Numbered from the stretch's first letter, positions 1 through 5,480 are shown. The stretch is 6,124 nt of DNA from Phycisphaerales bacterium (GCA_007135295.1 SLJD01000254.1:1-6124); one strand, 5' to 3'. Translations and numbers: made by a program. Notes: generated from the letters alone by a model not told the origin.

Positions 1-446
1 TCTGGCAGCCATTGCTTGTATGGGGATTCTTCGGCCTCCTGCTGTGGCTGTGGCATATCCCGTCAATGTATGAGGCGGCGCTACAGAATCGGGCCATTCA
101 CGATCTGCAGCATGTTGCGTTTCTCGTAGCGGCGTGTTTGTTCTGGAGAGTACTGATTGATCCGATCAGCCGTCTGCGGCTGCACCCGGGAATCAGTGTC
201 TTGTATATCTTTGCGGCATGCCTGCAGTGTGGTGCGATGGGGGCGTTCATGGCATTCTCGCCCTTGATCTGGTACGACACGTATCAGGTGACAGCGCCGG
301 TATGGGGGGTTGACCCGTTGTCGGATCAGCAGGTGGCAGGATTCATCATGTGGATGCCGGCCTGCTTCATTTACTCTATTGCTGCGGCAGTCATATTTGG
401 CCGCTGGCTTCACTATTCAAACAGTCTCGACACTGTGAGCCGATGA
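1..446 (+). CDS. ctaG: Cytochrome c oxidase assembly protein, CtaG/Caa3_CtaG family (5' truncated)
   Basis: The gene enters from the left edge; its first complete codon is TGG at 3-5 and it ends at TGA 444-446, leaving 147 residues. It is highly hydrophobic, with about four membrane segments (fragment residues roughly 4-17, 37-50, 64-84 and 111-133). Motifs typical of the Caa3_CtaG family are visible: WLWHIPSMYEAAL, then IHDLQHVAFLVAACLFW with its conserved histidines, and near the end DPLSDQQVAGFIMWMPA. Known for the family: an inner-membrane factor needed to mature caa3-type cytochrome c oxidase, linked to copper delivery. The TTG at 12 is an internal leucine codon rather than the start, since the family has more helices upstream. 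Oxidase subunit genes would be expected to the left, outside the window. The assignment is firm at family level; the symbol follows the family name. Confidence 0.88.
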   Translation, partial: WQPLLVWGFFGLLLWLWHIPSMYEAALQNRAIHDLQHVAFLVAACLFWRVLIDPISRLRLHPGISVLYIFAACLQCGAMGAFMAFSPLIWYDTYQVTAPVWGVDPLSDQQVAGFIMWMPACFIYSIAAAVIFGRWLHYSNSLDTVSR

Positions 447-599
447 TCTGGAGATCGATACAGCAGAAGCGGTTGTTAACGCGCACCATAAGCTCGTGGG
501 CAGGATTGCCGCAGGAGACGCTGGAAAGAGGTCACATGTGCCGCGTCAGCCGGCCGCGGAACCGCGTTCTGGAGCTTCACGGCCGGGACGGTGACAGTT

Positions 600-613
600 G
601 CGTCGACCGACGC
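600..613. repeat. Perfect inverted repeat downstream of rpmH
   Basis: GCGTC-GACC-GACGC forms a 5-bp stem with a 4-base loop, 19 bases beyond the rpmH stop and also beyond the ctaG stop on the other strand. It could end transcripts from one or both convergent genes. No T-run follows on the rpmH side, and only TTGGCATAGTTT follows on the ctaG side, so it is at best a weak terminator. The rest of 447-632 shows no convincing gene, tRNA or mobile sequence. Confidence 0.25.
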
Positions 614-632
614 TTGGCATAGTTTGGTGCGG

Positions 633-773
633 TCAGACGCCGCGCGGCGTTACAGCTCGACCGAGGCGGCGCTTGCGATTGATGATCTTGCGGCCCTTTT
701 TCGTCTTCATGCGGGCGCGAAAGCCGAACTTGCGGCGACGCTTGATATTGCTGACTCGTCGCGGGTAATGCAT
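633..773 (-). CDS. rpmH: Ribosomal protein L34 (bL34)
   Basis: On the minus strand ATG 773-771 opens a 46-codon frame ending in TGA 635-633. The product begins MHYPRRVSNIKRRR and contains the L34 signature FGFRARMKTKKGRK, followed by a basic tail (IINRKRRLGRA). Arg and Lys make up almost half of it and the length matches L34 (about 44-50 residues). bL34 is a small basic protein of the large ribosomal subunit, buried in 23S rRNA. The N-terminus lacks the usual KRTxQP start and the C-terminus carries a short extra TPRGV. No strong Shine-Dalgarno precedes the ATG; TAAGAGAA lies about 15 bases upstream. The gene normally sits beside rnpA, but here the downstream 186 bases to the convergent ctaG are too short for one and show no RNase P protein motif. 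The signature makes the identification secure despite the small size. Confidence 0.93.
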   Translation of the reverse strand: MHYPRRVSNIKRRRKFGFRARMKTKKGRKIINRKRRLGRAVTPRGV

Positions 774-867
774 GGGATCAATCCGGTTCTCTTACTCTGG
801 GCCGTTTGGTTTGAGCGACAAATAAAAGGCGATTGGCGATCGTGTGGATCGTCCTGCGCAATGCGGC

Positions 868-897
868 AATATAGCAGGTTGGGCGAGCATGTGCCAG
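868..897 (-). promoter_or_regulatory. Candidate sigma70-type promoter of rpmH
   Basis: Read on the minus strand, a -35-like CTGGCA (bases 897-892) is followed after 18 bases by TATATT (873-868). This gives 4/6 and 5/6 matches to consensus. Transcription would start near 861 and leave a 5' leader of almost 90 bases before the rpmH ATG at 773, including an A/T-rich stretch. The leader would be long for so small a gene. This is a pattern match only, although it is the best promoter-like sequence in the divergent rpmH/moaE gap. Confidence 0.4.
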
Positions 898-1009
898 GGG
901 CACCGAGTTTACTGAAAAAAACATGCATCACGGGCGTCGTGGTGGTGGAGTGCGTTCCCGATCGCGGATCGCTACCATGGCGAGACTCACGATTCAGGTC
1001 ATGTGTGCT

Positions 1010-1501
1010 ATGCCAGATCGCTTGTCAACCATCGATGTCCAGTTGATCGACGGCCCCGTGCGGCCGATCGCGATCGATCCGTTTCCGCAGGAGTGTGGCG
1101 CGGAGTGCCTGTTCATCGGACGCACGCGGGGGGAGCAGCATCTGACGCAGGGGGCATTGCGGGCACTGCAGTATGAAGCCCACGTCGGACTGGCCCGGCA
1201 GGTTCTGGGGGAGTTGGCTGACGAGGCCGTCGTGCGCTTTCGGGCACAGGCGGTGCGGGTGCACCATGCGGTCGGGGTGGTGCCGGTCGGGGAGGCAAGC
1301 GTCGTTGTTCAGGTGGCGTGCGGTCATCGGCCGGAATCGTTCGACGCATGCCGGTGGCTTATCGATGAGTTGAAGGCGAGGGCGCCGATCTGGAAGCAGG
1401 AGATCTGGTCCCGAGGCGGCACGACATGGGTGGGGGGGGTGGCGGTCAGGCCGGACGAGTTTCTCAATCATCATCAGAAAGCAAAAGGACTCTGGACGTG
1501 A
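1010..1501 (+). CDS. moaE: Molybdopterin synthase catalytic (large) subunit MoaE
   Basis: Catalyses sulfur transfer from the MoaD thiocarboxylate to precursor Z (cPMP) to make molybdopterin, in the cytoplasm. Numbered from the chosen start (163 residues), FIGRTRGEQ carries the conserved Arg (R40). VGVVPVGEASVVV is the family's central strand block, and CGHRPESFDACRWLIDELK leads into RAPIWKQE. Lysines K122 and K129 match E. coli K119 and K126 in identity and spacing, so the enzyme looks intact. The start is uncertain: ATGs at 977, 1001 and 1010 are all in frame with no strong Shine-Dalgarno. I chose 1010 because it places the first strand (TIDVQL) where MoaE proteins usually begin. No moaD is in the window. 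A run of eight G at 1432-1439 lies near the 3' end. The stop overlaps the next gene's start. Confidence 0.92.
   Translation: MPDRLSTIDVQLIDGPVRPIAIDPFPQECGAECLFIGRTRGEQHLTQGALRALQYEAHVGLARQVLGELADEAVVRFRAQAVRVHHAVGVVPVGEASVVVQVACGHRPESFDACRWLIDELKARAPIWKQEIWSRGGTTWVGGVAVRPDEFLNHHQKAKGLWT
1485..1489 (+). promoter_or_regulatory. Ribosome binding site of the DUF4149-like gene
   Basis: AAGGA within AAAAGGA, eight bases before GTG 1498, is the best Shine-Dalgarno match in this part of the window. It decides the start of the downstream gene in favour of GTG 1498, inside the GTGA overlap, over the in-frame ATG 1426 buried in moaE. It lies inside the moaE coding sequence, which suggests coupled translation. 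Confidence 0.7.
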
Positions 1502-2124
1502 CGGGCTGGCTTCGATTGTTCAGTGTGGTGTACTGGACGGGACTGGTGTTCTGGATCGGGGGGCTGCTTTCCGGGGGGATTGCTGCGCCAGCGGTATTCG
1601 GGACGTTGCCGGAAATGTCGGTTGTACTTGCCGAATACTCGGATTTTCCGCAGGATCAGCATGGCCGGCTTGCGGCCGGGAAAGTCATGGAGCCGTTGTT
1701 CGCTTTGGCGGCACTGATTCAGTTCGGCGGGGCAGCGATGGTGCTGTTCTCGCTGATCGGCCAAGGGCTGGTGCTGCAGCGAAGGATGATATCGGCCGGC
1801 CATCTTGTGCGATCCGCCGCTGTGCTTGTCGCGGGATCTGTCATGGTGTTTCAGGCCATGCTGATCACGCCGGAAATGAACCGTGATCTGCGAAGCTACT
1901 GGGCGGCAGCGGAAGCAGGTGATGTTGATGCAGCGATGGTGCATCGCGACCGGTTCGAAATCCGCCACCCCACCGCGGAACGATTGCACGCGACGACGTT
2001 CGGCCTGCTGCTGATCGCAGTGACCGCGTCGGCTGCAACGGTGATGATTGTGCCTGTCGGTCGAGATGAGAGTGATTTGCCGCTTCAGCAGCCACACTTG
2101 GGCAAGGGCCATTCGTCGCGCTGA
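1498..2124 (+). CDS. DUF4149-like four-helix membrane protein
   Basis: 208 residues from GTG 1498, which overlaps the moaE stop (GTGA) and has AAGGA eight bases upstream. Hydrophobic segments lie at about 8-30, 64-88, 104-124 and 166-186, giving four membrane spans. The arrangement resembles the DUF4149 (TMEM205-like) family: an early FWIGGLLSGGIAAPAVF with Gly-rich helix and AP-x-F, then AGKVMEPLFALAALIQF, then ITPEMN, and FEIRHPTAERLH before the last helix. The family has no established biochemical role, and the match is by pattern, without a search. About 35 residues between the first two helices (SDFPQDQHGR) and about 40 before the last helix are probably outside the membrane. The tail after 187 is polar. 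Overlap with moaE implies co-expression, but a role in molybdenum metabolism is only a guess. An alternative start at ATG 1426 would add a Gly/Ser-rich 24-residue leader and is less likely. Confidence 0.75.
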   Translation: MTGWLRLFSVVYWTGLVFWIGGLLSGGIAAPAVFGTLPEMSVVLAEYSDFPQDQHGRLAAGKVMEPLFALAALIQFGGAAMVLFSLIGQGLVLQRRMISAGHLVRSAAVLVAGSVMVFQAMLITPEMNRDLRSYWAAAEAGDVDAAMVHRDRFEIRHPTAERLHATTFGLLLIAVTASAATVMIVPVGRDESDLPLQQPHLGKGHSSR

Positions 2125-2181
2125 CGCGGCAGCGAAGTTCATGAAGGATCGGCATGAGAATCAGTACATCCTCCCCCGGCG

Positions 2182-2907
2182 ATGTTAATGCAGCATTCAA
2201 TTGAGAACAGCAGTTCCGATGCAACCAGCAAGTCCGCGTTCGATTTGCCTGTTCGCACGCGGTCCGACCAGGCGCGGGCGCGGCGGATTCTTCGCGACCT
2301 GTATGCGTGCTACCCCGACGCTCATTGCGAACTGAACTACCGCAATGCTCATGAGCTGCTTATTGCGACGATACTTTCAGCGCAGGCGACGGATGTCGGC
2401 GTGAACAAGGCGACGCCGGGGCTCTTCGAAGCATTTCCCACGCCGGCGGACTATGCGGGGGGCTCCCCTGATGAAATCGAGCCGTACATTCGTACAATCG
2501 GGCTCTATCGCAACAAGGCAAGAGCGATTCATGCCGCCATGACTCGAATCGTGGAGGTATATGACGGTCGCGTGCCGAACACGATGGAAGACCTGCTGAC
2601 GTTGCGCGGCGTTGCACGCAAGACGGCCAACGTCGTGCTCGGCAACGCGTTCGGTATCAACATGGGCGTGGTGGTCGACACCCACGTGATGCGAATTGCC
2701 CGGCGTTTTGGCCTGAGTGAGCATGCCGATGCAGCGAAGATCGAGAAGGACCTCATGGCGCTGTTTCCCCGGCCGGACTGGACCATGCTCAGCCATCTGA
2801 TGATCTTTCATGGTCGCCGAGTCTGCAAAGCTCGCGGGGGAGGTTGTGCCGAGCACTGGCTCTGTCAGAAGTACTGCGCGAATGCCGCAGGCGAGGGCGT
2901 GGCCTGA
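2182..2907 (+). CDS. nth: Endonuclease III, DNA glycosylase/AP lyase
   Basis: Bifunctional base-excision-repair enzyme that removes oxidised pyrimidines and nicks at abasic sites. Of 241 residues, the first 30 or so are a polar, poorly conserved leader. The HhH-GPD core follows: ELLIATILSAQATDVGVNKA (59-77), IRTIGLYRNKARAI (103-116), the helix-hairpin-helix LRGVARKTANVVL with catalytic Lys147, and VVVDTHVMRIARRFGL with catalytic Asp166. The C-terminal iron-sulfur loop is unusual: Cys215, 222, 228 and 232 give C-x6-C-x5-C-x3-C instead of C-x6-C-x2-C-x5-C, with His225 where the third cysteine normally lies. ATG 2182 is the first start after an in-frame stop at 2155; ATG 2188 is also possible. 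Neither has a clear Shine-Dalgarno. The gene starts 57 bases after the DUF4149-like gene, probably in the same transcript. Function is firm; the cluster state is uncertain. Confidence 0.95.
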   Translation: MLMQHSIENSSSDATSKSAFDLPVRTRSDQARARRILRDLYACYPDAHCELNYRNAHELLIATILSAQATDVGVNKATPGLFEAFPTPADYAGGSPDEIEPYIRTIGLYRNKARAIHAAMTRIVEVYDGRVPNTMEDLLTLRGVARKTANVVLGNAFGINMGVVVDTHVMRIARRFGLSEHADAAKIEKDLMALFPRPDWTMLSHLMIFHGRRVCKARGGGCAEHWLCQKYCANAAGEGVA

Positions 2908-2918
2908 ACGCCTTGCGG
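2885..2918. terminator. Possible bidirectional hairpin in the nth/lipoprotein convergence
   Basis: AGGGCGT (2894-2900) pairs with ACGCCTT (2908-2914) across a 7-base loop containing the nth stop codon. Outside it, CCGCA (2885-2889) can pair with TGCGG (2914-2918). The two stop codons are only 15 bases apart, so any terminator must lie in coding sequence, and this is the best hairpin there. No T-run follows on either strand, so intrinsic termination is unproven. Confidence 0.3.
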
Positions 2919-2922
2919 TCAG

Positions 2923-4368
2923 TTATTCGCGACGCTCGATCACGCCGAGCCCGCCGTTGCGACTGACATACACAACACCATCGCCTCGCAGCAGCGTAAA
3001 CAGATGCTGGACGCCTTCTGGCAGTCGAATGGACTGAATGCGTTGGACTTCATCACCGTGGGTGAGGCGAATAATCTCAATGCCGCGATCATGACCGATC
3101 CACAATTGATTACCCGCCATGACGAGCGTCCGGGCTGCAGCGTTCTGCGGTGTGTTGAACTCGATCTCGCCGAACTCCCCTCGAAGTTGGACGAGGCCGG
3201 GGCGTTCATCGTCGATCGTTGCGCGGTATCGGATTGACTCAGCGTGACGGTTGATTCCATCACCGGTGACATCCTGGTCGAAGCTACGTTCAATTTCACC
3301 GCCAAGACGAAGGCGCCAGAACCGCTCGCCATCGCCGGTGACAAGCTGGCGACCGTCAAACCGAGCGATCGATAGATCAGCAGGGGGGCGTGTGATGATG
3401 AAGAGCCGATCGCGGCGCTGATGGTACGTTGCCCGGCCGAACTCTCCGGAGATGGCGAGAGTGTCATCGTCAATGCGATCAAGATCCCGGGCGCCGGCAA
3501 TATCAATCTGCCCGGCTTCAGCCAGCGAGTTGTCATCGATTCGGTAGGCGATGATTCGCGTCGGAGTGACAGCCCAGACCCGGTCGTTCCGGTGTCGGAC
3601 GCGAACGATCCGTTCATCGAGCGAGACACGGTGTACAGCACGGATGGTGTGAGACTTCAGGCCGATTTCGCTCGACTCCTCGCCGTGAAGCAGGTACACC
3701 CATCGTGGGGCATCGCGGTCAATGTCATCGTGAGAACTCTCCTGCAGAGGGATGAGTTCATGGGCTGCTCCGAGAAACCGGTCACGACGGAGGGTGCGGA
3801 GCTGTCTGCCGATTGCCGCCGCCGGCCCGTGCACAGTCATGGAGACCGGCCCAAAGGCCGGTGTGAGGGTATGCATGTCGGTGGGAATCGGATGCCGTTC
3901 GCCTGACATGATCTCCACCGCGCCGTCTCGCCCGCTGACGAACACGCGACCGTTGATGCGTCTGACGTGATGCGGTTCGATGTGAAGTTCGTCAGCTGTC
4001 CATCGACGGACCACACGCGGGGCTTCCGGAGACTCGGCATCGACCTCAACGACAGCGGTTCCGCCAAGCACCACCCACACACGATCGCCGGCGGCAGTCA
4101 TGTCAACTGCCGCGCCATCGTGGCCTGGGCGGCCGATGGCAATTCTTGCCAAGGTTGAGCCGCTTCGTGCGTCGATGGTGAGCAGGTTCAGCCCGTGCGT
4201 CTGATACCACGTCCTGCCGGAAACCACGGTTCTGGTGTATGCGCCGTTGACGTGTTGTGTAACTTCATATGGGGCCTGCATGCCAGCCAGGCGCTGACTG
4301 GCGCAGCCAGCAAGCACGCCGGCAAGTAGAATCAGCACGGTGAGCGCGAGTTGCGCCGACAATCGCAT
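2923..4368 (-). CDS. Lipoprotein with beta-propeller-like repeats, unknown function
   Basis: 481 residues from ATG 4368-4366; an in-frame GTG two codons upstream (4374-4372) is the alternative. MRLSAQLALTVLILLAGVLAGC is a lipoprotein signal peptide with lipobox LAGC and lipidated Cys22, so the mature protein should be membrane-anchored outside the cytoplasm. The rest is rich in short beta-strand units of the type 'G-x-x-V/L-W/F-V, then G/R-I/V-x-V/I': around 94-110, 139-154, 261-277, 419-435 and 462-478. This suggests a beta-propeller, perhaps seven-bladed from its length. I do not recognise a family and see no catalytic motif. The linker at 200-230 (HDDIDRDAPRW) and the region at 345-385 (DQDVTGDGIN) are acidic. 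The gene is transcribed alone, converging on nth and diverging from the TPR/recX pair. The sequence does not say whether it binds a ligand, a polymer or a partner protein. Confidence 0.85.
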   Translation of the reverse strand: MRLSAQLALTVLILLAGVLAGCASQRLAGMQAPYEVTQHVNGAYTRTVVSGRTWYQTHGLNLLTIDARSGSTLARIAIGRPGHDGAAVDMTAAGDRVWVVLGGTAVVEVDAESPEAPRVVRRWTADELHIEPHHVRRINGRVFVSGRDGAVEIMSGERHPIPTDMHTLTPAFGPVSMTVHGPAAAIGRQLRTLRRDRFLGAAHELIPLQESSHDDIDRDAPRWVYLLHGEESSEIGLKSHTIRAVHRVSLDERIVRVRHRNDRVWAVTPTRIIAYRIDDNSLAEAGQIDIAGARDLDRIDDDTLAISGEFGRATYHQRRDRLFIITRPPADLSIARFDGRQLVTGDGERFWRLRLGGEIERSFDQDVTGDGINRHAESIRYRATIDDERPGLVQLRGEFGEIEFNTPQNAAARTLVMAGNQLWIGHDRGIEIIRLTHGDEVQRIQSIRLPEGVQHLFTLLRGDGVVYVSRNGGLGVIERRE

Positions 4369-4374
4369 GTGCAC

Positions 4375-4383
4375 AGGATACCA
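4375..4383 (-). promoter_or_regulatory. Candidate extended -10 element of the lipoprotein gene
   Basis: On the minus strand TGGTATCCT resembles an extended -10 (TGnTATAAT; 4/6 in the hexamer). It ends six bases before ATG 4368, so transcription would start at or next to the start codon and give a leaderless mRNA. No Shine-Dalgarno is present before the ATG, which agrees with this. The -35 region (TTTCCC at about 17 bases) is poor. Suggestive only. Confidence 0.3.
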
Positions 4384-4404
4384 TGCCCGTGTAATCGGGA
4401 AAGT

Positions 4405-4427
4405 GCCCCCGGCCGGGGCTTGGCCGG
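4405..4427. repeat. Nested GC-rich inverted repeats in the divergent gap
   Basis: CCGGCC (4409-4414) and GGCCGG (4422-4427) form a 6-bp arm pair around 7 bases. The same stretch also contains GCCCC-CGGCC-GGGGC (4405-4419). The two hairpins are mutually exclusive. They sit between the lipoprotein start and the TPR start, where an operator or attenuator could lie, but GC-rich DNA produces such repeats by chance. Confidence 0.25.
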
Positions 4428-4471
4428 CGCAGACGTGTGCGAACGATTGACCCCTACCGAATGTTCACTGC

Positions 4472-4783
4472 ATGAGCGATCGAATCGAAAAACTTCAGCG
4501 ACTTCTCGAAAACGAACCGAACGATCCTTTCTGCCTTTACGGCCTGGCACAGGAGTACGCGCGGATCGGCCAGCATGAACGCGCGATCGCGTATTTCGAT
4601 CAGACCATCGAGGTTGACTCGAGCTATTGCTACGCTTACTACCACAAGGCCCGCAGTCTCGAGGCGAAGGGAGACAAGCAGAAGGCCGTCGAGATACTTG
4701 AGGCCGGCCTCGAACGGGCGCAGTCCTTGGGCGATGACAAGGCCGCCGAAGAGATCAGCGAGTACCTTCATGCCCTCACCTGA
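4472..4783 (+). CDS. Small TPR-repeat protein
   Basis: 103 residues from ATG 4472 to TGA 4781-4783, with no signal peptide or membrane segment, so probably cytoplasmic. Two tetratricopeptide repeats are visible. The first, about 18-51, has LYGLAQEYARIGQHERAIAYF with the typical Leu-Gly-Ala and Ala-Phe positions, ending TIEVDSS. The second, about 52-85, has AYYHKARSLEAKGDKQKAVEIL. A final helix (89-100) caps the array. TPRs mediate protein-protein contact; the partner cannot be read from the sequence. There is no clear Shine-Dalgarno. The last 14 bases overlap the start of recX in another frame, so the two are probably translated together. I cannot say whether the partner is RecX itself. The protein is small but its repeat pattern is clear. 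Confidence 0.85.
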   Translation: MSDRIEKLQRLLENEPNDPFCLYGLAQEYARIGQHERAIAYFDQTIEVDSSYCYAYYHKARSLEAKGDKQKAVEILEAGLERAQSLGDDKAAEEISEYLHALT

Positions 4784-5480
4784 CCCACCTGAAGATGCTG
4801 ATGAGTCAGCCGGTTCAGTGGGAGGCAGCATCGAGCAACTGCGCGCGACCGATGAAGATCCCAACCAGTGGGAGGTCATCGTCGCCGGAAAAGTCGTGGT
4901 GACACTGCCGCGCAACGCGATCGAAGATCTTGAGTTATACGAGTCCATGCCGTGGACTGAATCCATTTCGGCCGATGTCGCGGCGTGGCAGCGCCGGGAT
5001 GCGGTGCGGCGATCGGCACTGGAACGGCTTGGCCGACGGTCCTATTCGCACCGGGAATTGACTGAGCGGCTCGTTGAGCAGGGCCATGACGGTGGAGATG
5101 CGAAGACGGTTGTCGATGAACTTGCTGACATGGGCTGGCTTGATGAGCGACTGCATGCGATTTCGGTGGCGCGGCGGGTGTTCGAACGGTCTCCATGCAG
5201 CCGGTCGATGCTGATCAAGCGGGTTGTTCAGAAGTCAGTTGATCGCGAACAGGCGGAACATGCCGCGGATGAAGTCATGGCGGATCAAGGGGACGGCGAC
5301 GTGGCTGAGTCGATCGCCCGGTCCATGGTTCACCAGGCGCATCAGCACTTTCGCACGCCGTCGGCCGCAACATTGCGTCGCCGTGTCGGCTCGGCCCTTG
5401 CCCGCCGTGGGTTCGATGAAGACACGATCCGTGCGGTGCTTGATGTCTGCGGGCTCGGCGAGGAGCATCCCGAGAGCTGA
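4770..5480 (+). CDS. recX: Regulatory protein RecX
   Basis: 236 residues. RecX binds RecA filaments and limits strand exchange and coprotease activity. The first 33 residues are acidic and variable. A short beta region follows (WEVIVAGKVVVTLP, 34-47), then three repeated three-helix modules at about 74-122, 123-172 and 175-226. The first reads ALERLGRRSYSHRELTERL and ends in VVDELADMGWLDE; the second has SMLIKRVVQKSVDRE; the third has LRRRVGSALARRGFDEDTI. This is the usual RecX architecture, and the length is within the family's long range. The start at ATG 4770 overlaps the upstream TPR gene by 14 bases and has no strong Shine-Dalgarno; coupling is likely. A later ATG at 4947 would remove the N-terminal region and is unlikely. 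recA, a common neighbour, is not here. I found no LexA-type box upstream of the pair. Confidence 0.9.
   Translation: MPSPDPPEDADESAGSVGGSIEQLRATDEDPNQWEVIVAGKVVVTLPRNAIEDLELYESMPWTESISADVAAWQRRDAVRRSALERLGRRSYSHRELTERLVEQGHDGGDAKTVVDELADMGWLDERLHAISVARRVFERSPCSRSMLIKRVVQKSVDREQAEHAADEVMADQGDGDVAESIARSMVHQAHQHFRTPSAATLRRRVGSALARRGFDEDTIRAVLDVCGLGEEHPES

Noticed and set aside
445..456. GATCTGGAGATC just after the ctaG stop as a terminator
   Set aside because: A perfect palindrome, but the loop would have only two bases and no T-run follows; GATC is frequent throughout the window.
447..632. tRNA or RNase P protein gene downstream of rpmH
   Set aside because: A GGTTC on the minus strand has no T-stem or acceptor pairing around it, and no minus-strand frame of useful length or RnpA motif is present.
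923..1009. Remnant of moaD fused in front of moaE (MARLTIQV from ATG 977)
   Set aside because: The few residues resemble a MoaD start only loosely, and there is neither a ubiquitin-like body nor a terminal Gly-Gly.
591..1046. A 151-codon plus-strand frame across the ctaG-moaE gap
   Set aside because: It lies antisense to rpmH, whose signature is unmistakable, and its translation resembles no protein family.
1427..1443. G-rich stretch as a G-quadruplex
   Set aside because: Only about three G3 tracts can be formed, the remaining runs are GG, and all of it is normal moaE coding sequence.
2141..2188. ATG 2141 frame of 15 codons before nth
   Set aside because: No ribosome binding site, and it is out of frame with nth; the ATG at 2154 is the better small-ORF candidate.
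4441..4466. GAAC and GTTC half-sites upstream of the TPR/recX pair as a LexA box
   Set aside because: They are 18 bases apart, not the 4 of Gram-positive-type boxes, and no CTG-N10-CAG or GTTC-N7-GTTC pattern is present.
4583..4590. GCGATCGC, a HIP1-type octamer known from cyanobacteria
   Set aside because: I noticed only this one copy, within coding sequence, and nothing else points to a cyanobacterium.
4575..4769. Upstream extension of the recX frame to 4575
   Set aside because: The frame is open, but it lies inside the TPR gene and its Arg/Ser/Thr-rich translation looks like an out-of-frame shadow; RecX is complete from 4770.
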